From contig JBFGNS010000071.1 of assembly GCA_041574955.1 (NCBI GenBank), positions 1 to 22,411 of the forward strand: a stretch of DNA of 22,411 bases, in the 5' to 3' direction. The notes under the pieces are model-generated. The model searched no databases, was not told where the DNA came from, and saw nothing but the letters and a program-made list of their open reading frames with translations. Below, piece after piece: positions 15,576 through 22,411 of the stretch. Position numbers and translations under genes: made by a program. Source of the DNA: CALZJC01 sp041574955. Its GTDB lineage: Bacteria > Acidobacteriota > Thermoanaerobaculia > Multivoradales > JAHEKO01. Positions within the stretch are counted from its first letter, which is position 1; every line of letters begins with the position of its first letter.

Positions 15576-16352
15576 ATGCTGCGAACGATGCGATCGGGAG
15601 GCGGCGGTCTCGGCCTGAGCGGGCCGGTGCCGCGCGACCTCTGGCTGCTGCTGGCGATCGTCTTCGTCAGCTTCTCGCTGCGCTTCTTCGCCGCCACCGC
15701 CTGGCTGCCGGCGGCGCTGCGGCTGACGCCGGCGGTGTGGGAGCGGGGCTTTGTCTGGCAGCTCGTGACCTACCCGTTCATCGGCAGCGGCAGCCCCGGG
15801 CTGTGGTTCGTGGTCGAGCTGCTGATCCTGCTGCTGTTCGGGCGGGACATCCTGATGCGGCTGGGCCGCCGCCGCTTCTGGACCCTGCTGTTCCAGGCGG
15901 CGGCGCTATCCGCGGTGGTGGCTGTGGTGGTGCGCCTGCTGGGGCTGGCGCTGGGCGCCTCGGCGCCCAACCTGTTCGCCCTGATGCAGGGGCAGCACTT
16001 CCTGATCGTCGTCCTGATCGCCGCCTTCGCCACGCTCAACGCCAACGCCACCATCCTGCTGTTCTTCGTGCTGCCGATCCAGGCCCGCTGGTTTCTGCTG
16101 CTCGAGCTGGTGTTCGCCTTCATGGGCTTTCTCGGCTCGGGCGACCTGGCCGGTTTCGCCGGACTGTGCGCCGGCATCGGCGCCGGCGTCTGGCTGGTGG
16201 GCGGTGGCGGCAGGGGCGGGATCGCGCGCGATCTGTGGCTGCGCGCGCGCCACGCCTGGTTCCGCGCCCGGCTGGCCTGGCTCAAGCGCCGTCGCGGCCT
16301 GCGCGTGGTGCGCGACGACCGGCAGCGCGACGGCGAGCCCTGGCTGCACTAA
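15576..16352 (+). CDS. Rhomboid-like multi-pass membrane protein without protease residues
   Basis: This 258-residue protein has about six membrane segments (roughly 22-38, 75-89, 102-126, 139-156, 158-186, 190-208) and a very basic C-terminal tail. The pattern WQLVTYPFIG...FGRDILMRLGRRRFW (60-102), then PIQARW (167-172), is the backbone of a rhomboid-family fold. However, the HLLFN-type loop reads LWFVVELL, no GxSG serine motif is present, and the histidine of the last helix is replaced within GFAGLCAG. It is therefore probably a non-catalytic rhomboid relative that binds membrane proteins. I chose the ATG at 15576 because a purine-rich AAGAG precedes it; the open frame continues upstream into the lactonase gene but is not credible there. 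It follows the lactonase by 46 bases and precedes lon by 179. The family call is good, the role unknown. Confidence 0.75.
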   Translation: MLRTMRSGGGGLGLSGPVPRDLWLLLAIVFVSFSLRFFAATAWLPAALRLTPAVWERGFVWQLVTYPFIGSGSPGLWFVVELLILLLFGRDILMRLGRRRFWTLLFQAAALSAVVAVVVRLLGLALGASAPNLFALMQGQHFLIVVLIAAFATLNANATILLFFVLPIQARWFLLLELVFAFMGFLGSGDLAGFAGLCAGIGAGVWLVGGGGRGGIARDLWLRARHAWFRARLAWLKRRRGLRVVRDDRQRDGEPWLH

Positions 16353-16531
16353 AAGCAGCAGACCTCGGCGACGGGGCGCGGCGGGCGCGGGAATACCGGG
16401 CCGCGGCCGGTGGGTTACCGAAGATGACTCGCGGCGCCGGGAGCCCCGCCCCCCGGCCCCATCCCGCCGGCCCCGTTCGCTTCCCGCACACCGCCTCGCG
16501 GCCCGCGAGGTGATTCGAGGATTCCGTCGAC
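16353..16531 (+). other. Intergenic region between the rhomboid-like gene and lon
   Basis: These 179 bases are very GC-rich. I see no gene, no convincing sigma70 promoter, no CIRCE heat-shock element and no U-tract terminator. Short GC palindromes such as GGCCGCGGCC are present but not distinctive. A weak GAGGATT lies about ten bases before the lon ATG. Confidence 0.5.
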
Positions 16532-19081
16532 ATGTCGCAGACCCACACCCTTCCCGTCCTGCCGCTGCGCGAGACGGTCATCTTCCCCGGCGTCAACAGC
16601 GCCATCGGCGCCGGCCGCGCCGGCACGCTCAAGGCCATTCAGAAGGCCGCGCGTGAAGAGGACAAGCTGCTTTTCGCCGTGTCCCAGCGCGAGAACGTCG
16701 ACGACGTAAAGCCCGAGGTGCTGTTCACCATCGGCACCATCGCCCGCATCGGCCAGCTGCAGCGCGTGTCGGGCGGCGTCCAGCTGCTGCTGCACGGCGT
16801 GCAGCGGGGCATCGCGGTGCGCTACGTGCAGCGCGAGGACCACCTCGAGGCGGTGGTGCGCGAGGTCGAGGAGCTGCCGGTGGTGGCGCCCGACGACCCC
16901 GCCTTCCTGGCGCTGCTGCGCGAGCTGCGGGCGCGCGCCGGCGAGGTCGGCCAGAAGGCCGGCTTCCCGGAGGAGGTGGTGCGGCAGGTGCTGGAGAGCG
17001 TCGACGAGCCGGGCCGGCTGGCCGATCTGGTGGCCAGCTACCTGGAGCTGCCGCACGGCGAGAACCAGGGGCTGCTCGAAACGCTGTCGATCGAGGAGCG
17101 GCTGCGCCGCGTGCTGGTCAACGTGCAGCGCCAGATCAACGTGCTCGACGCGCAGCAGGAGATCAAGAGCAAGGTGCAGCAGGAGATCGGCGACCGGCAG
17201 CGCGAGATCTTCCTGCGCGAGCAGCTCAAGGCCATCCGGCGCGAGCTGGGCGAGGAGGAGGAGGGGGAGGAGGTCGACGAGCTGCGTCAGAAGCTGCTCG
17301 CCCTCGAGCTGCCCGCGGAGGCGCGCAAGGAGGTCGACCGCGAGCTCGGACGGCTCGGTCGCATGAGCCGCGAGTCGATGGAGTACCAGGTGATCCGCAC
17401 CTATCTCGAGACCGTCGCCGAGCTGCCGTGGAGCGAGCGCAGCGCCGACGACTTCGACCTCGCCCGCGCCGGCGAGATCCTGGAGCAGGACCACTACGGG
17501 CTGGAGGAGGTCAAGGACCGCGTGCTCGAGTTCCTCGCCGTGCGCCAGCTCCAGGCGGCGAGGGAGGCCGCCGCCGAGAAGCCGCGCGCCGCCGCATCGC
17601 CGAAGGGTGACGGCGACGGCGGCAAGGCCGACGGGGGAGAGCCGGCGGGGGAGCAGGCCGGCGAGCCGGGCGCGGCGGCGACCGCCGAGCCGCAGCTGCA
17701 CGGCAACGAGGACGACCGCACCCGCGGTCCGATCCTGCTGTTCGTCGGACCGCCGGGCACCGGCAAGACCTCGATCGCCCGCTCGATCGCCCGCGCCATG
17801 GGCCGCAAGTACGTGCGGGTGTCGCTCGGCGGTGCCCGCGACGAAGCCGACATCCGCGGCCACCGCCGCACCTACGTCGGCGCGATGCCGGGCCGGGTCG
17901 TCAAGGGCATGAAGGACGCCGGCACCAAGAACCCGGTGTTTCTGCTCGACGAGGTCGACAAGCTGGGCGTCTCCTACCAGGGCGATCCGGCCTCGGCGCT
18001 GCTCGAGGTGCTGGATCCGGCGCAGAACAACAGCTTCGTCGACCACTACCTGGGCGTGCCGTTCGACCTCTCCGAGGTGCTGTTCATCGCCACCGCCAAC
18101 TTCATCCAGAACATACCGGGGCCGCTGCTCGACCGCATGGAGACGGTGGAGTTCTCCGGCTACACGGAGCGCGAGAAGCTCGAGATCGCGCGCCGCTACC
18201 TGGTGCCGCGCCAGGTCAAGGCCAACGCCCTCGACGCGGAGCAGCTCGAGTTCGGCGACGAGGCGATCTCGGAGGTGATCTCACGCTACACCCGAGAGGC
18301 CGGCGTGCGGCAGCTGGAGCGCGAGATCGGCAAGGTGGCGCGCAAGGCGGCGCGCCGGATCGCCGCCGGCGGTGAGGCGCCGATCCAGCTCGAGCCGGAG
18401 CTGGTGCGCGAGCTGCTCGGCCGGCCGCGGATCCACCCGGAGAAGGCGGCGGGCGAGGACCAGTTGGGTGTCGCCACCGGCATGTTCTACACCCCGGTCG
18501 GCGGCGACATCATGTTCGTCGAGGCGACCCTGATGAAGGGCAAGGGCGAGCTGGTGCTCACCGGCCAGCTGGGCGACGTGATGAAGGAGTCGGCGCGGGC
18601 CGCCTGGAGCTACGCCCGCTCACACGCTGAAAACCTGCAGATCCCGCCCGAGAAGTTCGACGGCCGCGACGTGCACATCCACTGCCCGGCCGGCGCCATT
18701 CCCAAGGACGGCCCCTCTGCCGGCGTGACCATGGCCTCCGCTCTGGTGTCGGCGCTTTCCGGCAACCCGGTACGGCACGACATCGCCATGACCGGCGAGA
18801 TCACGCTGTCGGGCCGCGTGCTGCCGATCGGCGGGGTCAAGGAGAAGGTGCTCGGCGCGGTGCGGGCGGGGATCCGCCGCGTGGTGCTGCCGAAGGAGAA
18901 CGTCGCCGACCTCGAGGACCTGACGCCCGAGGTGCGCGAGGGGCTAGAGGTCATCGCCGTCGATCAGCTGGGCGAGGTGCTGGGCGCGGCGCTGCGTGGC
19001 GGCTCGTTCAAGGAGGGCCGGCTGGTGCTGTCGGCGAGCCCCGGCGGCAGCGAGGCCGACCTCGCCGAACCTGCAGCCTGA
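16532..19081 (+). CDS. lon: ATP-dependent Lon protease (LonA type) with a low-complexity insertion
   Basis: This 849-residue cytoplasmic protease degrades misfolded and regulatory proteins. The N-terminal LON substrate-recognition domain starts with LPVLPLRETVIFPG (about 7-20) and extends to about 200, followed by a coiled helical region with IFLREQLKAIRRELGE. The AAA+ domain has Walker A GPPGTGKT at 406-413 (GPPGVGKT is more usual) and Walker B FLLDEVD with D473/E474. The protease domain has the Ser-Lys dyad S729 in DGPSAG and K772 in GGVKEK. Between residues about 341 and 398, just before the Walker A strand, is an Ala/Gly/Glu/Lys-rich stretch where most LonA proteins have only 8-10 residues. 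No HAIR/CIRCE heat-shock site is visible upstream. It may be read through from the rhomboid gene. Confidence 0.96.
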   Translation: MSQTHTLPVLPLRETVIFPGVNSAIGAGRAGTLKAIQKAAREEDKLLFAVSQRENVDDVKPEVLFTIGTIARIGQLQRVSGGVQLLLHGVQRGIAVRYVQREDHLEAVVREVEELPVVAPDDPAFLALLRELRARAGEVGQKAGFPEEVVRQVLESVDEPGRLADLVASYLELPHGENQGLLETLSIEERLRRVLVNVQRQINVLDAQQEIKSKVQQEIGDRQREIFLREQLKAIRRELGEEEEGEEVDELRQKLLALELPAEARKEVDRELGRLGRMSRESMEYQVIRTYLETVAELPWSERSADDFDLARAGEILEQDHYGLEEVKDRVLEFLAVRQLQAAREAAAEKPRAAASPKGDGDGGKADGGEPAGEQAGEPGAAATAEPQLHGNEDDRTRGPILLFVGPPGTGKTSIARSIARAMGRKYVRVSLGGARDEADIRGHRRTYVGAMPGRVVKGMKDAGTKNPVFLLDEVDKLGVSYQGDPASALLEVLDPAQNNSFVDHYLGVPFDLSEVLFIATANFIQNIPGPLLDRMETVEFSGYTEREKLEIARRYLVPRQVKANALDAEQLEFGDEAISEVISRYTREAGVRQLEREIGKVARKAARRIAAGGEAPIQLEPELVRELLGRPRIHPEKAAGEDQLGVATGMFYTPVGGDIMFVEATLMKGKGELVLTGQLGDVMKESARAAWSYARSHAENLQIPPEKFDGRDVHIHCPAGAIPKDGPSAGVTMASALVSALSGNPVRHDIAMTGEITLSGRVLPIGGVKEKVLGAVRAGIRRVVLPKENVADLEDLTPEVREGLEVIAVDQLGEVLGAALRGGSFKEGRLVLSASPGGSEADLAEPAA

Positions 19082-19094
19082 GGAATCCGGCGGC

Positions 19095-19127
19095 GGGCCG
19101 GCAGCCGGGGGTCCGGTCTGCCGGCCC
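19095..19127. terminator. Hairpin between convergent lon and the membrane-protein gene
   Basis: GGGCCGGCAG (19095-19104) pairs perfectly with CTGCCGGCCC (19118-19127), and the loop itself contains CCGG...CCGG, so the stem can reach 14 pairs. It sits in the 54-base gap between two converging stops and is the right place for a bidirectional terminator. No U-run flanks it. Confidence 0.6.
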
Positions 19128-19135
19128 GGTGACGC

Positions 19136-19900
19136 TCAGCCGGCCCCGCCGTAGGTGACCGCTATGGTGGTCTCGCCGTCCTCGTCGGACACCATGATCA
19201 TGGCGGTCGAGCCGCCCCCTTCGGCCTGGATCATGCCCCCCTGCGAGCCCTGCGCCGAGAAGGTGCTCTTGGAGACGTCGAGCCCGGCCGCCTTGAGCTC
19301 GCGCTCGTAGAACTCGAGCACCTCCGCCACCGAGTCGCCGGTGCGGAAGCTGGCGCCGCCCGAGCGCTGCCCCCCCTGGGTGGCGCTGTAGCTGCCCTCG
19401 GGACCCGAGGCGCCGGGGTAGACCGGCAGCCAGTCGGGCAGCTGCTGGTCGGCCGCGCCGGTGCCGATCCGGGTCTCGCCCTCGGGAGTGGTGATCGTCA
19501 CGCCGCCCTCGTCGCCCTGGCCGAACACGATGGACGACGCGCCCTCGTCGGTCTCGAAGCTGACGCGGCCCTCGGAGATGTCCTCGAAGTCCACCGTGAC
19601 CACCTCGCCGGTGCGGGTGTTCCGGACCGTCATGGTTCCGGCCTCGTCGTCGCTCTCCACCAGCTCGAGCTCGGGGTTGAGCCTGACCGCCAGCTCTGCC
19701 GCGGCGCGCGCCGGGTTGGCCTCGAAGTCTGCCGCAATGTCCTTGGCCTTGTTGGCGACGAAGACGCCGCAGGCCCCCATCAGGATCAGGAACAGCACGA
19801 TCAGGCCGAGGCAGCCGACCAACACCCAGACCCAGGGGCTGGTCTTCTTCTTGCCGCCGGCGGGCGGCGTAGGTGAGACTGGGGCTTGGGGCTCGGACAT
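19136..19900 (-). CDS. Single-span membrane protein with a large exported domain, function unknown
   Basis: This 254-residue protein has a short Pro/Lys-rich cytoplasmic start (1-24), one hydrophobic helix at about 28-52 (WVLVGCLGLIVLFLILM) and an exported part of about 200 residues, hence N-in/C-out. Residues about 80-130 repeat short beta strands with TVRNTRTGEVVTVDFEDIS and later VTITTPEGETRIGTG. A segment around DWLPVYPGAS (about 154-163) recalls a conserved element I have seen in hypothetical proteins of similar bacteria; I cannot name the family. After it comes a helix, VAEVLEFYERELKAAGLDV, and a beta end. The exported part is acidic. GGAGGAGG sits just upstream of the ATG. It is probably transcribed alone, converging on lon. 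I do not know its function. Confidence 0.75.
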   Translation of the reverse strand: MSEPQAPVSPTPPAGGKKKTSPWVWVLVGCLGLIVLFLILMGACGVFVANKAKDIAADFEANPARAAAELAVRLNPELELVESDDEAGTMTVRNTRTGEVVTVDFEDISEGRVSFETDEGASSIVFGQGDEGGVTITTPEGETRIGTGAADQQLPDWLPVYPGASGPEGSYSATQGGQRSGGASFRTGDSVAEVLEFYERELKAAGLDVSKSTFSAQGSQGGMIQAEGGGSTAMIMVSDEDGETTIAVTYGGAG

Positions 19901-19939
19901 GGTCTTCCTCCTCCGGGGGGTTGTGGTTCGACGCGCCGC

Positions 19940-19969
19940 AGCCTAGCACCGCCGCCGCCGCGCACCCAA
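19940..19969 (-). promoter_or_regulatory. Possible promoter of the single-span membrane-protein gene
   Basis: On the minus strand TTGGGT (19964-19969), an 18-base spacer and TAGGCT (19940-19945) form a moderate sigma70-like pair about 40 bases before the ATG. The -10 matches only partly. Confidence 0.35.
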
Positions 19970-20004
19970 CAAGGATCTTCTCCTGGCGTCCCGGGCCGGC
20001 GGGC

Positions 20005-21096
20005 TCAGCGGCCCAGCTCGGCCAGGTAGCGGCGGCCGGCCGCCATCAGCCCGACGAACCCGGGCTCGTCGCCGCTCGCCACCGCGGCGCGCAGCCGCTC
20101 GACCGCGGCCGCCAGCCGTTCGAGCGCCCCGTCGCCGAACTCGTTGAGGCGCTGGATCTCGAAGTACAGGTGCGGGTTCTCGCGCGCCACGTCGGCCGCC
20201 ACTGCGAGCTGGCGGTCGAAGGTGGTGCTCGACAGCCGCGCCAGCCGCGCGGCCGGCTGCCCGCTGGCGGCCAGGGCGGTGAAGAAGGCGATGTTCAAGG
20301 CGTGCGACAGCCCCAGCACCCAGGCGATCGCTCGGTCGTGGTCGTCGACCGACATCTCCACGATATCGGCCATCGTCGACCCGAACAGGCGGCGCACCTC
20401 GGCGGTGGCCGCGGCGCAGCCCACGTCCACCAGGATCACGTGCCGGCCCGACAGCAGCTCGGTGTCGGGCCCGAACATCGGGTGGATCGAGGTCACGCGG
20501 CCACCCGCCGCCGCCAGCGCCGTCAGCTCGGTGGCGATCGGCCGCTTGAGCGAGCCGACGTCGAACACCACCCCGGCGGGCGGCGACGGTTCCAGCTGCC
20601 GCAGGATGTCGCGGGTCACCCGAAGCTCGGTGGCCAGCACGACGAGGTCGTGATCTAGCGGCGCGTCGCGCCAGTCGGGCCGCCAGGCGTAGCCGGCGAC
20701 CTCGCCGGCCGGGTCGGCGATCTCGACGCCGTAGCCCTGCGAGGCGAGGAAGCCGGCGAGCCAGCGTCCCATGCGCCCGGCGCCGCCGATCACCAGCGCC
20801 CGCCGGCCGTCGCCACCGCCGCTGGCCGCCACTCGCTGCCTCTCCTGGGCCGACAGCGCCAGCTCGATCAGCCTGCCGACCAGCCCCTCGGCCGCCGCCT
20901 CGGGCAGACCCAGGCGGCGCGCCGTGGCGCGCGCCCGCTCGACGACCTCCTTTTCCTGGCTGTAGTCGCGGATCGGCCGGCCGGCGTCGAGCTTGGCCCG
21001 CCCCACCGCCGCCACCAGCTCCTGCCGCCGGGCGACCAGCTCGAGCAGCCGGCGGTCCAGCTCGGCGAGCTCCTCGCGCAGCGATTCCAGTCCCAT
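20005..21096 (-). CDS. tyrA: Chorismate mutase/prephenate dehydrogenase (bifunctional, tyrosine synthesis)
   Basis: This 363-residue protein fuses two tyrosine-pathway enzymes: chorismate to prephenate, then NAD-dependent conversion to 4-hydroxyphenylpyruvate. Residues 1-90 form an AroQ-type mutase helix bundle (LREELAELDRRLLELVARRQ...GRAKLDAGRPIRD, with R7, K35 and D44 in the expected places). From about 98 the dehydrogenase starts with the nucleotide-binding GGAGRMGRWLA (104-114), then VFDVGSLKRPI, and SIHPMFGPD (203-211) with the family's His-Pro-Met-Phe motif. A later DDHDRAIAWVLGLSHALN segment also fits. The domain order and HPMFGPD resemble the T-protein of enteric bacteria, though an independent fusion is possible. 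AGGGGGAG just upstream supports the ATG, and a TAGAAT -10 box lies further up. No ACT domain is evident, so feedback control is uncertain. Confidence 0.93.
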   Translation of the reverse strand: MGLESLREELAELDRRLLELVARRQELVAAVGRAKLDAGRPIRDYSQEKEVVERARATARRLGLPEAAAEGLVGRLIELALSAQERQRVAASGGGDGRRALVIGGAGRMGRWLAGFLASQGYGVEIADPAGEVAGYAWRPDWRDAPLDHDLVVLATELRVTRDILRQLEPSPPAGVVFDVGSLKRPIATELTALAAAGGRVTSIHPMFGPDTELLSGRHVILVDVGCAAATAEVRRLFGSTMADIVEMSVDDHDRAIAWVLGLSHALNIAFFTALAASGQPAARLARLSSTTFDRQLAVAADVARENPHLYFEIQRLNEFGDGALERLAAAVERLRAAVASGDEPGFVGLMAAGRRYLAELGR

Positions 21097-21123
21097 GGCT
21101 CCCCCTTTCGAGGTGGTGCCGGG

Positions 21124-21129
21124 ATTCTA
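21124..21129 (-). promoter_or_regulatory. -10 box of tyrA
   Basis: TAGAAT on the minus strand in the context GCGTAGAATCCCGG, 27 bases before the ATG. It matches the recurring GTAnAATcCnG signature in this window. No clear -35 box is seen. Confidence 0.5.
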
Positions 21130-21166
21130 CGCGCCGCCGGCCGCGGGCTCGCGCGGGGGGTCCGGG

Positions 21167-22411
21167 TCAGTCCGACTCGTCGATACGCCGGAAAGCCGAT
21201 TCGAGGGCGTTGAAGCCGCCGCCGCTGCGACGCTTCTGGTACTCCTGGAAATCGGCCCGGCTGCCCTCGACGTTGGAGCCCTCGAGCGCCAGCGCGATGC
21301 GACGCCGGCGGCGGTCCACCGACATCACCTGGACCGCCACCTCCTTGCCGGGCGGGAAGGCGCGCGCCGGCGAGGTCTCGCGCGGAATCGACATCGAGCG
21401 CGCCGGCAGCAGCCCGGTGACGCCCGGCGCCAGCTCGATGAAGGCGCCGATCGAGGTGGCCCTCTCGACCCTGCCCTTGACCACCTTGCCGCGCGGGAAC
21501 TGGTCGATGACGTCCTGCCACGGGTCGGGCTCGAGCGCCTTCATCGACAGCGAGATGCGGCGGGCTCCCTTCTCGACCTTGAGCACCTTGACCCGCACCG
21601 TCTGCCCCAGCTCGAGCACGTCGCTCGGGCGCTCGACCCGGCGGCGGGCGATCTCCGACACGTGCACCAGGCCCTGGAGACCCCCCAGGTCGACGAAGGC
21701 GCCGAAGTCGGTGAGCGATGCCACCCGGCCGTCGAGCACCGCGCCGGTGGTCACCCGCTCCTTGACCGCCGCCCGCTGCCGGGAGTGCTCGCCGCGCAGG
21801 TGGGCGGCGCGCGAGACGACGATGCGGCGCCCCCCCTTGTGGATGCGCAGGACGCGGAACTGGAGGGTGCGGTCGAGATAGCTTTCCGGCGACTCGACGG
21901 TGCCCAGCTCCATCTCGGACATCGGGCAGAAGGCGGGCAGGGCGTCGATCGCCAGGTGGAAGCCGCCGTTGTTCCAGCCGATCACCCTGGCCTCGATCGA
22001 CTCGCGCTGCTCGAGTGCCCGGCGCAGCGCCTGGACCTCCGGCTTCTCGGGTTCGTCGGGAGCCGCCTCGGCGTCGTCGCCCTCGGCCTCCGCGGCGGTG
22101 TCTCCGGCGGGAGCCTCGCCGTCGCCGGCGGCCTCGACCTCCGGAGCGTCCGGCGCCGGCGGCTCCGCCGCCTCGGCCTCGGCCGGCGCGGGCTCGGGCT
22201 GCTCGGCGTCGGCCTCCGCCGACTCGGCCTCGACCGGTGCGGGCTCGGGCTGCTGGGCCCCGGCCTCCGCCGCCTCGACCTCGGCCGGCGCGGGCTCGGG
22301 CTGGGCCTCGAGCTCCGCCGCCTCGGCCTCGGCCGGCCCGGGCTCGGGCTGAGCCTCGACCTCCGCCGCCTCGGCCTCGACCGGCGCGGGCTCGGGCTGG
22401 GCCTCGACCTC
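21167..22411 (-). CDS. Three-S1-domain RNA-binding protein with acidic repeat region (5'-partial)
   Basis: The last 414 residues are visible; the start lies beyond the right edge. Numbering the visible part from the edge, residues 1-82 are tandem Glu/Ala/Pro repeats and 83-125 an acidic linker. Three S1 (OB-fold) domains follow at about 137-205 (RVIGWNNGGFHLAI, ending in IVVSRAA), 221-290 (GAVLDGRVASLTDFGAFVDL, GLVHVSEI, ISLSMKA) and 306-377 (GKVVKGRVERATSIGAFIEL, GLLPARS, IALALEG). It is related to ribosomal protein S1-type proteins, which bind mRNA and assist translation, but with fewer domains. The GTG at 21985 could be mistaken for a start, but the frame continues upstream with a helical segment (PEVQALRRALEQRESIEAR) that leads into the first S1 domain. 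It precedes tyrA by 70 bases. Confidence 0.88.
   Translation of the reverse strand, partial: EVEAQPEPAPVEAEAAEVEAQPEPGPAEAEAAELEAQPEPAPAEVEAAEAGAQQPEPAPVEAESAEADAEQPEPAPAEAEAAEPPAPDAPEVEAAGDGEAPAGDTAAEAEGDDAEAAPDEPEKPEVQALRRALEQRESIEARVIGWNNGGFHLAIDALPAFCPMSEMELGTVESPESYLDRTLQFRVLRIHKGGRRIVVSRAAHLRGEHSRQRAAVKERVTTGAVLDGRVASLTDFGAFVDLGGLQGLVHVSEIARRRVERPSDVLELGQTVRVKVLKVEKGARRISLSMKALEPDPWQDVIDQFPRGKVVKGRVERATSIGAFIELAPGVTGLLPARSMSIPRETSPARAFPPGKEVAVQVMSVDRRRRRIALALEGSNVEGSRADFQEYQKRRSGGGFNALESAFRRIDESD
22166..22411 (-). repeat. Tandem 48/51-base repeat encoding Glu-Ala-Pro units
   Basis: Five units reach the window edge: three of 48 bases (22268-22411) and two of 51 (22166-22267). Each encodes a variant of EVEAQPEPAPVEAEAA. 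The array lies within the S1 protein gene and probably continues outside the window. Confidence 0.9.

Noticed and set aside
16415..18046. 543-codon frame antisense to lon
   Set aside because: No domain signature and no ribosome site; explained by GC bias opposite a motif-rich gene.
21167..21985. S1 protein starting at the GTG at 21985
   Set aside because: This would cut into the first S1 domain; the same frame stays open to the window edge with sensible protein sequence.
21900..22352. Ser/Ala-rich plus-strand frame at the right edge
   Set aside because: It is the antisense of the Glu/Ala/Pro repeats of the S1 protein.

Overview
The window is uniformly very GC-rich, with long unbroken shadow frames on both strands. 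It carries chromosomal metabolic and housekeeping genes and no mobile element, CRISPR array, tRNA or rRNA that I can see. The mix fits a Gram-negative, non-model bacterium, and my guess is Acidobacteriota or a nearby lineage. The reasons are a 4-hydroxybenzoyl-CoA-reductase-type molybdenum enzyme, a secreted prolyl oligopeptidase, Pro/Ala-rich secreted proteins, unfused transaldolase and glucose-6-phosphate isomerase genes resembling halves of a known fusion, and an S1 protein with an acidic repeat tail. The taxonomic guess is inference.

Left part (100-5431, minus strand): one operon read in the order TetR regulator, [2Fe-2S] subunit, small secreted DUF1579-like protein, molybdopterin subunit, FAD/[4Fe-4S] subunit. 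The regulator start lies inside a perfect 7-4-7 palindrome downstream of a TTGACA -35 box, so the operon looks autoregulated. The FAD subunit has the four-cysteine insertion typical of 4-hydroxybenzoyl-CoA reductase, which points to aromatic acyl-CoA metabolism. No CoA ligase or ring-cleavage gene is in view.

Middle (5562-11924): a secreted protein with a Pro/Ala-rich linker of about 300 residues (minus) is divergent from the branched-chain aminotransferase ilvE (plus). ilvE converges on a secreted prolyl oligopeptidase, and the two stop codons share one CTAG. A Gfo/Idh/MocA oxidoreductase lies upstream of the peptidase on the same strand.

Right-centre (12088-19081, plus strand): transaldolase, glucose-6-phosphate isomerase and 6-phosphogluconolactonase are chained by 4-base stop/start overlaps (ATGA, then TTGA with a TTG start). 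They form a sugar-phosphate operon. A rhomboid-like membrane protein without the catalytic residues follows, then a Lon protease with an unusual low-complexity insertion just before Walker A. A strong hairpin sits between lon and the convergent gene after it.

Right end (19136-22411, minus strand): a single-span membrane protein, a chorismate mutase/prephenate dehydrogenase (tyrosine synthesis), and the C-terminal part of a three-S1-domain RNA-binding protein. The upstream region of that protein is a tandem Glu/Ala/Pro repeat running off the window edge.

Several start regions share a -10-like GGTAnAATcCnG signature. ilvE and the TetR gene look leaderless. No intergenic stretch exceeds about 180 bases. 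I found no clearly new multi-gene system. The best candidates for a second look are the molybdenum-enzyme operon with its embedded secreted protein, the Lon insertion, the catalytically dead rhomboid and the S1 repeat tail.
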